A stretch of 64,000 nucleotides of DNA from HGM04593 sp045636125 (GTDB taxonomy: Bacteria > Bacteroidota > Bacteroidia > Bacteroidales > Bacteroidaceae): NCBI GenBank assembly GCA_045636125.1, contig JAZTWX010000010.1, forward strand, positions 62,001 through 126,000, in the 5' to 3' direction. Both the position numbers and the translations under genes were made by a program. Shown in pieces: positions 35,117 to 43,234 of the stretch. Every line of letters starts with the position of its first letter. The stretch's first letter is position 1. The notes under the pieces are model-generated. The model saw nothing but the letters and a program-made list of their open reading frames with translations. It ran no database searches and had not been told where the DNA came from.

Positions 35117-35740
35117 ATGAAAGACTTTGTAATTACCATAGGCCGCCAGCTTGGCAGCGGCGGAAAAGAGATAGCCGAAAAACTGTCACAAAAGCTGCAG
35201 ATACCCGTGTACGACAAAAAGCTGCTTAAATTCGCTGCGAAGGAGAGCGGGCTCGACACCACCGTGTTCGAGAGTGCCGACGAGAGAGAGTCGGACAGCC
35301 TTTTCGGCAGCGTGTTCAGCATACACGGTTCGCTGTCAAATGTATTTTCGGGCACAGGCAGCTGCCTGGAGAGCGACAGCCTCTTCAAGATTCAGAGCGA
35401 GGTGATACGACAGATTGCACAAAAGGAGAATTGCATAATAATTGGCCGCTGCGCCGAATATGTACTGCGCGACCACCCGGGCATTACAAGCATCTACATT
35501 ACTGCCGACAAGAACGACCGCATTGCCCGCATTGCCGGAAAAGAGGCCGTGAGCAACGAGAAGGCCAAGGAACTTATGGAAAAGGGCGACAAAAAACGCC
35601 GTTCGTACCACGACTACTATGCCACCACCCGCTGGGGAGAGGCGCAGAGCTACGACCTATGCATAAACTCGTCGCGCTTGGGCATAGAGGGTACAGTGGA
35701 TTTTCTCTACAATTTCATAAAAAGCCGCACCGGGGAATGA
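35117..35740 (+). CDS. Cytidylate kinase-like family protein
   Basis: This 207-residue P-loop protein belongs to the cytidylate kinase-like family, distinct from Cmk itself. The nucleotide-binding loop is TIGRQLGSGGKEIA at 7-20, with further conserved blocks IPVYDKKLLKFAAKESG, ENCIIIGRCAEYVLRDH and KKRRSYHDYYATTRWG. The true substrate of the family is not established. It lies 18 bases after the MATE gene, and its stop overlaps the next start (ATGA). Confidence 0.88.
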   Translation: MKDFVITIGRQLGSGGKEIAEKLSQKLQIPVYDKKLLKFAAKESGLDTTVFESADERESDSLFGSVFSIHGSLSNVFSGTGSCLESDSLFKIQSEVIRQIAQKENCIIIGRCAEYVLRDHPGITSIYITADKNDRIARIAGKEAVSNEKAKELMEKGDKKRRSYHDYYATTRWGEAQSYDLCINSSRLGIEGTVDFLYNFIKSRTGE

Positions 35741-36225
35741 AGAGAATAGGCATCCTTTCGGACACGCACAGCCACTGGGACGACAAATACCTGCTGCACT
35801 TCAACGACTGCGATGAAATTTGGCACGTTGGAGACATTGGCTCGCAGGTAATAATAGACAAGCTCGAAGAGCACAGGCCTGTGCGCGCCGTACACGGGAA
35901 CATCGACGGCGGCGACCTTCGCCGACGTTTCAGCGAGACGCTGCGGTTCAAGATTGAGGATTGCAATGTGATTATGAAACACATTGGCGGCTACCCCGGG
36001 CGTTACGACGCATCTATTCGCAACGCCGTTTACACCGAACGGCCGCAGCTTTTCGTTTCGGGGCACTCACATATTCTGAAGATAAAATATGACCCCATCG
36101 TGGGCTGCCTGCACATCAACCCCGGGGCAGCAGGAAAACAAGGGTGGCAACAGGTGCGCACCCTTGTAAAACTCACCATCGACGGCTCTGCGTTCAAGGA
36201 CGTCGAGGTTATAGAACTTTCATAG
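35737..36225 (+). CDS. YfcE/MJ0936-like metallophosphoesterase
   Basis: This 162-residue protein begins MKRIGILSDTHSHWDD at an ATG overlapping the previous stop codon (ATGA). Longer in-frame reading would run through the kinase gene and is rejected. Metal-binding motifs of calcineurin-like phosphoesterases are present in order: SDTHSH (8-13), HVGDIGS, VHGNID, KHIGG and VSGHSHILK, then HINPGAAG. Relatives hydrolyse phosphodiesters with Mn2+, but the natural substrate is unknown. Its 3' end is one base from the convergent kinase gene. Confidence 0.9.
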   Translation: MKRIGILSDTHSHWDDKYLLHFNDCDEIWHVGDIGSQVIIDKLEEHRPVRAVHGNIDGGDLRRRFSETLRFKIEDCNVIMKHIGGYPGRYDASIRNAVYTERPQLFVSGHSHILKIKYDPIVGCLHINPGAAGKQGWQQVRTLVKLTIDGSAFKDVEVIELS

Positions 36226-36226
36226 A

Positions 36227-36973
36227 TTACTTCTTGCGACGCTCGCGCATTTTGCGTTTGAAGCGATTGCGGGCACGGCGTTTAACGCGCAGTGCAAGCA
36301 CCTTGTGCATTAGCTCAAAGGGAGCGACATCGTACTTCTCGCAATATAGCATAACAAAATTGTATAGTTGCGGCATTGGGTAGAAGCACTGCTCTATTGA
36401 GCGTATATAATCGCTCTGCGAAGCTGCGACACCGAATTTCATACGGTTGATATCGATAAGGGAAAATTCAAGCTCCCCGGCCTTTTCATCATAGAAGACG
36501 TTTCCCGCATTAAGATCCATAGGCACAATTCCCTTGGCATAGAGCCCCGAGAGAAAATCCAAGAAGGCGAGCAGAATTTTGTCGCGTTTTTCTGCTGGAA
36601 TATCGTCTGTATACACAGTTTCCAACAGCTTGTGTGGTGTATATTCCGAGATGAAGCAGGCCTTGTCATAAAGACCGCCCTTGTAGGTTTCGAAATAGGC
36701 TACGGGCGCAGGGGTTGACACTCCGTTTTCGAGCAGTAGCGACGCATATTCGTAGGCGCGGTGGGCTTTTGACTTGCGCACAAGATAGGCCACACGGTTT
36801 ATAAACGAGGGGCGTTTGAATCTCTTCACCACGTAGGGCTTGCCATCTATCATTACCTTTTCAACGACATTGCGTTTGTTGCAGAATACGTGGGCGGGAG
36901 TGTAATTGCCGTTTACAATGTCAATCAACTGCGCCTCCAGATGCTTGTATTGCGGATTTATTATCTTGTTCAA
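36227..36973 (-). CDS. Lipopolysaccharide core kinase-like protein (WaaP/Kdo kinase superfamily)
   Basis: This 248-residue protein has the eukaryotic-like kinase fold used by LPS core kinases: ATP lysine in YVVKRFK (K50), catalytic loop PMDLNAGNVF (D153, N158) and metal aspartate in LIDINR (D174). The C-terminus is very basic (RVKRRARNRFKRKMRERRKK), suiting contact with membrane phospholipid or LPS. It probably phosphorylates a sugar of the LPS core at the inner membrane. The frame has no ATG near the start; TTG at 36973 is the best candidate. It lies 44 bases downstream of the endonuclease gene on the same strand. Confidence 0.85.
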   Translation of the reverse strand: MNKIINPQYKHLEAQLIDIVNGNYTPAHVFCNKRNVVEKVMIDGKPYVVKRFKRPSFINRVAYLVRKSKAHRAYEYASLLLENGVSTPAPVAYFETYKGGLYDKACFISEYTPHKLLETVYTDDIPAEKRDKILLAFLDFLSGLYAKGIVPMDLNAGNVFYDEKAGELEFSLIDINRMKFGVAASQSDYIRSIEQCFYPMPQLYNFVMLYCEKYDVAPFELMHKVLALRVKRRARNRFKRKMRERRKK

Positions 36974-37017
36974 GGCTATAGGTTTTATTTAGTTAATATT
37001 CAAAAGGAACGGAACGG

Positions 37018-39084
37018 TCAATTTCTCTTGAATACTTTCCTGTTATTTATAATGTACATACCCGCGGGGAGGTTCTGCAAAGGAGCAGATGCTTCTGCAC
37101 CCTTCTTGACACAAACTCCGTAGAGGTTGTATACATCGACCGTTTCGTTGTCGCCTGCAAAGATAATGGGTGCCGATGTTTCACCGCCTACCTTTTTTAC
37201 ATAGATATTTACCATTTTTTGCGTACCCTTGTAGCAAGAGAAACGGGGGCTCTGCGTGTTATACTGCAAGATGTTTCTTGTGTAGCTGCCTTGCGAGACA
37301 ATGGTGGCGGCGCCGTCGGCTGCAATGTCGACCGACCAGCTTGCAGCGTCGGTAACACTCCCGAGCGAGCGCAAATAGTTGCTGCTGCTCGACACCGCTG
37401 CAAGATATCGCCCACCGGCATTAAAGGCAAATGTTCCGGCTTTTGTTCCCTGCTCAACGACAAGCACCTGGGTGCCGGCCGGACACGATTGCAGTGTGTT
37501 GTCTTTCACAACCACCCCATCGAGGCTCTCGCGGTAATTATCCGTTTGCGCGCCCATAGCAAAAGTTTCGTACACAATGATTACAGAGTCGCCAACAGAG
37601 ATATTAGAGGCATCGAACAACAAGCTGTACATACCCGGCACGAGCGGAGTTTCGTTGCCAACATTGTCATCGCCGTCGCCTGTTGTGTCATCGTCGTCTG
37701 TATTACCGCCGCTGCCACCGACATTGCCTTCACCCTCGGACACCTCGCCGACTACAAGATTCTTCACTCTGAACGTAGCCGATTTAACGCCCGAAGAACT
37801 ATATCTGAAAGCTATTGTAACACCACTCTTGCCAATGTAATTTGAGGGAACCAACAATTTGTCGACAACGTTGAATGCCGATGCATAGTTTGTGCTGCCC
37901 GACACCGAAAAGTCTATTATCTCCCAAGTGGCCGCGCTCACATCGCCCGTGTAATTGTCGCTTATGAGCAATTGGTTGTTTTCAGCGACCTTGCCCGACT
38001 CGTTATACTTCGTGATATACTCAAAAGATATTGCAACACGCTGCGCTGACGAAAAGTCCATTGTGGGCGAAACGAGCCAGCTTTCGGCGGCATAATTGGT
38101 ATCGGTCGACGAATCGTAGGCGCTGGCTTCAACACAACCTTTTTTACACTGCCACGGGAAAGAGCCCACAGTTTCAACACTTTTGAACCCACCGAGGCCA
38201 ACCGAGAAATACTCTTTTGCATATACGCCCTGCTCTTTTCCACTGGGGAAGAGACGACCATCGAGCTTAAATACATAATCCACCGAGTCGCCCCAAACAT
38301 AATGAGCAAGCTGCGGATAGTCTATATAAGGATTACGGTTACCCTGAACCTCAAACACGGCATTATTGCGGGCTATCTCCTTCTCGCTCACAGGATCCTG
38401 GTTGTGCCATTTGAGCAAAAGTTCCACCGCCCACGGCTTCAACGTGGGATAGGTGCTGCTTTCGTAGTTCATCAGGGTTGTACGAAACTGGTAATCATGG
38501 TAGCAGGTGAACATATACATATAGGTGCGTGCAAAATCGCCCTTATATTCGTCGCACGGCTCAAAAGCGTTTGTCGCCTTGCCATCGATTGTCGCCTTGC
38601 CCACAAAAGAAACTCCGTTGTTCCACGTTATGCTTTCAAGCTTGGCGAGCGGATAGTTACTTTTTCTCTGGTTGGCATCCTGATCCGATGGATTGAGATG
38701 ATGAAGGTCGTAGTAGGCATTGAATTCGTCGGCAACATCGGAAACACCCCACCAGCTTTTGGGAAGGCTGTGTTCGATATTCATTCCCTCAACCGACTCT
38801 CCTTTTGCTCCAAAATAGCGCACTGTGCCTGAATACATATCGGCCACCTGATTTTTTGTTCCGGCAACAACATCGGTTGTGTAGAATGCACCCCAGGTGG
38901 AGGAGGCACCGCTACCGTAACTTATAACCTTGTGCTCCCTCAGCAGCCGGTGTAATGCATTTTTAAGTTTTTCACCACCCTGCAGATTATTTACCGGGTC
39001 ATAGTAACCTTGCGCCTGCACCGCAAGCACAAAAAATAGAGCGGCAAAAGCCGCAACAGCTCTCTTTATTAAAGCAATACACAT
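37018..39084 (-). CDS. Secreted endonuclease I family nuclease with T9SS-like C-terminal tail
   Basis: The 688-residue protein (ATG at 39084) has a signal peptide cut near AVQAQ-G25. The endonuclease I domain carries NIEHSLPKSWWG (His105) and DLHHLNPSDQDANQRKSNYP (126-145), the metal and catalytic residues of the EndA/BsnI family. A choice-of-anchor J-like beta domain follows (SWLVSPTMDFSS), then an Asp/Gly-rich linker (TDDDDTTGDGDDN), a further beta domain and a final 40 residues, VYNLYGVCVKKG...LPAGMYIINNRKVFKRN. That end resembles the type IX secretion signal, so the enzyme is probably exported to degrade extracellular DNA or RNA. Confidence 0.88.
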   Translation of the reverse strand: MCIALIKRAVAAFAALFFVLAVQAQGYYDPVNNLQGGEKLKNALHRLLREHKVISYGSGASSTWGAFYTTDVVAGTKNQVADMYSGTVRYFGAKGESVEGMNIEHSLPKSWWGVSDVADEFNAYYDLHHLNPSDQDANQRKSNYPLAKLESITWNNGVSFVGKATIDGKATNAFEPCDEYKGDFARTYMYMFTCYHDYQFRTTLMNYESSTYPTLKPWAVELLLKWHNQDPVSEKEIARNNAVFEVQGNRNPYIDYPQLAHYVWGDSVDYVFKLDGRLFPSGKEQGVYAKEYFSVGLGGFKSVETVGSFPWQCKKGCVEASAYDSSTDTNYAAESWLVSPTMDFSSAQRVAISFEYITKYNESGKVAENNQLLISDNYTGDVSAATWEIIDFSVSGSTNYASAFNVVDKLLVPSNYIGKSGVTIAFRYSSSGVKSATFRVKNLVVGEVSEGEGNVGGSGGNTDDDDTTGDGDDNVGNETPLVPGMYSLLFDASNISVGDSVIIVYETFAMGAQTDNYRESLDGVVVKDNTLQSCPAGTQVLVVEQGTKAGTFAFNAGGRYLAAVSSSSNYLRSLGSVTDAASWSVDIAADGAATIVSQGSYTRNILQYNTQSPRFSCYKGTQKMVNIYVKKVGGETSAPIIFAGDNETVDVYNLYGVCVKKGAEASAPLQNLPAGMYIINNRKVFKRN

Positions 39085-39139
39085 ATTTTTATAATTGAAA
39101 GGGGACAAACTGAAGCTGCCCACCATCTTAACATCATTG

Positions 39140-39147
39140 CAAAGTTA
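39140..39147 (-). promoter_or_regulatory. Endonuclease gene promoter -7 element
   Basis: TAACTTTG on the - strand is a perfect match, 55 bases before the ATG. It pairs back to back with the mutA promoter 41 bases away. Confidence 0.55.
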
Positions 39148-39188
39148 TTATTTTATTTTAATTCGTGCTCACTTTATAAAAATATTTA

Positions 39189-39196
39189 TAACTTTG
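39189..39196 (+). promoter_or_regulatory. mutA promoter -7 element
   Basis: TAACTTTG is a perfect match, 54 bases before the mutA ATG. No cobalamin riboswitch motif is visible in the short leader. Confidence 0.6.
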
Positions 39197-39250
39197 CTTT
39201 CCGTTGCCCCTGCAACAACATTGACTATTACAAACAAACAACTATATAAA

Positions 39251-41074
39251 ATGGAAAAGGAGAGACTTTTTAGCGAATTTCCACCCGTTACCGCCGAATT
39301 ATGGAAGGAAAAGATAGTCGAGGACCTCAAAGGTGCCGACTATGAAAAGAAGATGGTGTGGAAAACAAACGAAGGGTTCAGCGTCAACCCCTTCTACCGC
39401 AAAGAGGACGTAAACACAGCCGTCGCCACCGAGCTACCGGGCGAGTTCCCATACACGCGCGGAAACAGCACACAGAACAATTGGCTCATAAGAACCGAAA
39501 TTGTGGCCGACGATGCAACTGTTGCCAACTATAAAGCCCTTAAAATGATAAAAGAGGGCGTTACCGCCATCGGCTTCAAGCTAAAGAGTTCGGCACTATC
39601 GGCCGGATACATCGAACAGCTCCTGTGCGGCATCAACCCACAGGAAATTGAGCTCAATTTCGACACCTGTATAAAACGTGCAGCAGAGCTTGCCACCCTG
39701 CTCGTCTCTTATTACAAGAGCAAAGGTTACGAGTTGGCAGCCATTAGCGGCTCGCTCAACTACGACCCGCTGAGCAAAGAGCTGTGCAAAGGCAAGATAA
39801 TAGAGGACTATACAACAGAAATAAAAGCCATTGCCAAAGCAACCGAGGAGATGCCCAAATTCCGCACTGTGGCAGTAAATGCAATTGCACTGAACAACAG
39901 TGGAGCTTACATTACCCAGGAGTTAGGCTACGCACTTGCGTGGGGTAACGAATATATGCAGGCAATGACCGACGCGGGAACTGACGGCTGCAAGGCTGCA
40001 AAGATGATTAAGTTCAACTTCGGAATTTCGAGCAACTTCTTTATGGAGATTGCAAAATTCCGTGCAGCGCGTCTCCTGTGGTCTAAGATCGTGGAGCAAT
40101 ACACCACCTGCAAAGAGGCCTGCAAAATGGTTGTTCACGCCGAGACAACATCTTTCAACCTCACACTTTTCGACTCATACGTAAATATGCTACGTACACA
40201 AACCGAGGCTATGAGCGCTGCTATTGCCGGTGTCGAGTCAATTACCGTTAAGCCCTATGATTCGGTGTACGAAACACCTACCGACTTTGCCGAACGCATA
40301 GCAAAGAACCAGCAACTTATTCTCAAACACGAAAGCCACCTTGACGCCGTTGCCGACCCCGCAGGAGGCTCATATTACGTCGAGAGCCTCACAGCATCAA
40401 TTGCAGCCGAGGCGTGGAAGCTTTTCCTGCAGACGGAGGAAGCAGGCGGTTTCGGTGCAGCAATAAAGAGCGGCGAAATAAAGGCAAAGGCCGAAGCATC
40501 GGCAACCGAAAGACGCACTGCACTTGCACGCCGCAAGGAGATTCTCCTGGGAACCAACCAATACCCCAACTTCACCGAGACGAGCAACGGCAAAAAAGCG
40601 GTGTCGGCAGCTTGTTCGTGCAGTGAGGGCGAGGGGCTGAAACCCTGCCGCCTGGGAGAGGAGTTCGAGCAGTTGCGCCTTGCGACAGAGAACAGCGGCA
40701 AGCGCCCCAAAGCGTTTATGCTCACTATCGGCAACCTTGCTATGAGACAGGCAAGAGCACAGTTCTCCTGCAATTTCCTTGCAACAGCCGGTTACGAGGT
40801 TATAGACAACCTTGGCTTCGGCAGTGTCGAGGAGGGTGCAAAAGCTGCGCTCGACGCACAGGCCGACATTGTAGTCATCTGTTCAAGCGACGACGAATAT
40901 GCCCTCTACGCAATACCCGCTTACGAAGCGGTAAAAGACAAAGCGCTTTTCATTGTTGCGGGAGCACCTGCATGCAGCGAGGAGCTGCAGAAGGCCGGCA
41001 TTGAGAATTTCATACACGTGAGAGTGAATGTTCTTGAAACATTGAAGGCTCTTAACGCAAAGTTGGGCATATAA
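39251..41074 (+). CDS. mutA: Methylmalonyl-CoA mutase small (beta) subunit
   Basis: The 607-residue protein is the non-catalytic partner of MutB. It keeps the TIM-barrel layout (FNFGISSNFFMEIAKFRAAR, VADPAGGSYYVESLTA) and a B12-domain-like C-terminus, but the DxHxxG cobalamin motif is absent (MLTIGNLAMRQARAQFSCNF), as expected for the small subunit. The start ATG at 39251 (MEKERLFSEFPPVTAELWKE) is favoured because a longer frame begins before the promoter. It is followed by mutB after 12 bases. The enzyme interconverts succinyl-CoA and (R)-methylmalonyl-CoA in the propionate pathway. Confidence 0.95.
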   Translation: MEKERLFSEFPPVTAELWKEKIVEDLKGADYEKKMVWKTNEGFSVNPFYRKEDVNTAVATELPGEFPYTRGNSTQNNWLIRTEIVADDATVANYKALKMIKEGVTAIGFKLKSSALSAGYIEQLLCGINPQEIELNFDTCIKRAAELATLLVSYYKSKGYELAAISGSLNYDPLSKELCKGKIIEDYTTEIKAIAKATEEMPKFRTVAVNAIALNNSGAYITQELGYALAWGNEYMQAMTDAGTDGCKAAKMIKFNFGISSNFFMEIAKFRAARLLWSKIVEQYTTCKEACKMVVHAETTSFNLTLFDSYVNMLRTQTEAMSAAIAGVESITVKPYDSVYETPTDFAERIAKNQQLILKHESHLDAVADPAGGSYYVESLTASIAAEAWKLFLQTEEAGGFGAAIKSGEIKAKAEASATERRTALARRKEILLGTNQYPNFTETSNGKKAVSAACSCSEGEGLKPCRLGEEFEQLRLATENSGKRPKAFMLTIGNLAMRQARAQFSCNFLATAGYEVIDNLGFGSVEEGAKAALDAQADIVVICSSDDEYALYAIPAYEAVKDKALFIVAGAPACSEELQKAGIENFIHVRVNVLETLKALNAKLGI

Positions 41075-41086
41075 TTACACACAGCT

Positions 41087-43219
41087 ATGAGAAAGAATTT
41101 CAACAATATAGATATTTTTGCGGGCAACACAGCCGCAACCGTGGCACCAATGGAGGGCAACTGCTGGGAGACAGCCGAGCACATTAACGTAAAGCCCGTG
41201 TACACCGCCGACGACCTCAAGGAGATGGAGCACCTCGACTATGCAGCAGGTCTGCCACCCTTCCTGCGCGGTCCCTATTCTATGATGTACACCTTCCGCC
41301 CGTGGACCATACGACAGTATGCCGGTTTTTCAACCGCCGAGGAGAGTAACGCCTTCTACCGTCGCAACCTTGCATCGGGACAGAAAGGCCTCTCGGTAGC
41401 ATTCGACCTACCCACTCACCGCGGCTACAACCCCGACAACGAGCGAGTGGTGGGCGATGTGGGAAAAGCCGGAGTATCAATCTGCTGTATGGAAAATATG
41501 GAGCAGTTGTTCGACGGTATCCCCTTGAACAAGATGTCCGTTTCAATGACAATGAATGGTGCAGTGCTGCCCGTGCTTGCGTTCTACATAAACGCGGCTC
41601 TTGAACAGGGTGCGAAGCTCGAAGAGATGGCTGGAACAATCCAGAACGACATTCTCAAGGAGTTTATGGTGCGCAACACATATATTTACCCGCCCGCATT
41701 CTCAATGCGCATAATCAGCGACATTTTTGCCTATACATCGCAGAAAATGCCCAAATTCAATTCAATATCAATTTCGGGCTATCATATGCAGGAGGCCGGA
41801 GCTTCGGCCGATATTGAGCTTGCATACACCCTTGCCGACGGACTCGAATATGTACGCGCAGGTGTTGAGGCAGGCATCGACATCGATGCTTTTGCACCAC
41901 GCCTTTCGTTCTTCTGGGGCATTGGTATGAACCCCTTTATGGAGATTGCAAAAATGCGCGCCGCACGTATGCTGTGGGCCAAGATAATAAAGCAGTTCAA
42001 CCCCAAGAACCCCAAATCGATGGCTCTGCGCACACACTGCCAGACATCGGGTTGGTCGCTAACCGAGCAGGACCCCTTCAACAACGTGGGCCGCACAGTG
42101 ATTGAGGCAATGAGCGCTGCAATGGGACACACACAGTCGCTGCACACAAATGCCCTCGACGAGGCAATTGCCCTGCCCACCGATTTTTCGGCACGCATTG
42201 CCCGCAACACACAGATTTACCTGCAGGAGGAGACAAACATCTGCCGTGTAATCGACCCCTGGGGCGGTTCGTACTACGTTGAGAGCCTCACAAAAGAGAT
42301 TGCCGAAAAGGCGTGGAAACTCATACAGGAGATTGAGGAGCTGGGAGGTATGGCAAAAGCCATTGAGACAGGTTTGCCCAAAATGCGCATCGAGGAGGCT
42401 GCGGCACGCACACAAGCACGCATAGACAGTGGCAAGCAGATAATTGTGGGCACAAACGCTTATTGTCTCGACGAGGAGGAACCTATTGATATTCTCGAAA
42501 TTGACAACACTGCCGTGCGCAAGGAGCAACTCGAAGCCATTGAACGCAACCGCAAGAACCGCGACGAGGCAGCCGTGAAAGCCGCACTCGAAAAAATTAC
42601 CGAATGTGCACGCAGTGGCGAGGGCAACCTGCTCGAAGCTGCCGTTGAGGCTGCCGGCCTGCGCGCCACACTTGGAGAGATTTCCGACGCCTGCGAGGCC
42701 GTTGCAGGGCGTTATAAAGCAATAATAAGAACAATATCGGGCGTGTATTCAGCTGAAAACAAGAACGACGAGACATTCAAGGAGGCTTGTCGACTGACCG
42801 AAGAGTTTGCAAAGAGAGAGGGACGCCGTCCCCGAGTTATGATTGCCAAAATGGGACAGGACGGGCACGACCGCGGTGCAAAGGTGGTTGCCACCGGTTA
42901 CGCCGACTGCGGCTTCGATGTCGATATGGGAATGCTCTTCCAGACACCCGCCGAGGTTGCACGCCAGGCTGTCGAGAACGATGTGCACGCAGTGGGCGTT
43001 TCGTCGCTCGCTGCCGGACACAAGACACTCATCCCGCAGCTCATCGAGGAGCTTGCAAAACTTGGCCGAGAGGACATTATGGTGTTTGCAGGCGGTGTAA
43101 TTCCTGCACAGGACTACGATTTTCTCTACCGTGCCGGCGTTATCGGCATCTTCGGCCCCGGAACAAGCGTCGCGAAGGCAGCCTGTGAACTTATGAACAT
43201 ATTCCTTAACCAAGAATAA
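41087..43219 (+). CDS. mutB: Methylmalonyl-CoA mutase large (alpha) subunit
   Basis: The 710-residue catalytic subunit carries the radical rearrangement with adenosylcobalamin. The barrel motifs FDLPTHRGYNPDNE, SISGYHMQEAGA, RTHCQTSGWSLTEQDPFNN and IDPWGGSYYVESLT are present. The cobalamin-binding motif DGHDRGAKV lies near 592-600, with GVSSLAAGH and VIPAQDYDFL following. The length is typical. It lies in the order mutA-mutB-topB with gaps of 12 and 15 bases. In gut Bacteroidales this enzyme leads from succinate toward propionate and needs imported B12. Confidence 0.97.
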   Translation: MRKNFNNIDIFAGNTAATVAPMEGNCWETAEHINVKPVYTADDLKEMEHLDYAAGLPPFLRGPYSMMYTFRPWTIRQYAGFSTAEESNAFYRRNLASGQKGLSVAFDLPTHRGYNPDNERVVGDVGKAGVSICCMENMEQLFDGIPLNKMSVSMTMNGAVLPVLAFYINAALEQGAKLEEMAGTIQNDILKEFMVRNTYIYPPAFSMRIISDIFAYTSQKMPKFNSISISGYHMQEAGASADIELAYTLADGLEYVRAGVEAGIDIDAFAPRLSFFWGIGMNPFMEIAKMRAARMLWAKIIKQFNPKNPKSMALRTHCQTSGWSLTEQDPFNNVGRTVIEAMSAAMGHTQSLHTNALDEAIALPTDFSARIARNTQIYLQEETNICRVIDPWGGSYYVESLTKEIAEKAWKLIQEIEELGGMAKAIETGLPKMRIEEAAARTQARIDSGKQIIVGTNAYCLDEEEPIDILEIDNTAVRKEQLEAIERNRKNRDEAAVKAALEKITECARSGEGNLLEAAVEAAGLRATLGEISDACEAVAGRYKAIIRTISGVYSAENKNDETFKEACRLTEEFAKREGRRPRVMIAKMGQDGHDRGAKVVATGYADCGFDVDMGMLFQTPAEVARQAVENDVHAVGVSSLAAGHKTLIPQLIEELAKLGREDIMVFAGGVIPAQDYDFLYRAGVIGIFGPGTSVAKAACELMNIFLNQE

Positions 43220-43234
43220 AAGAAGAGAACGAGA

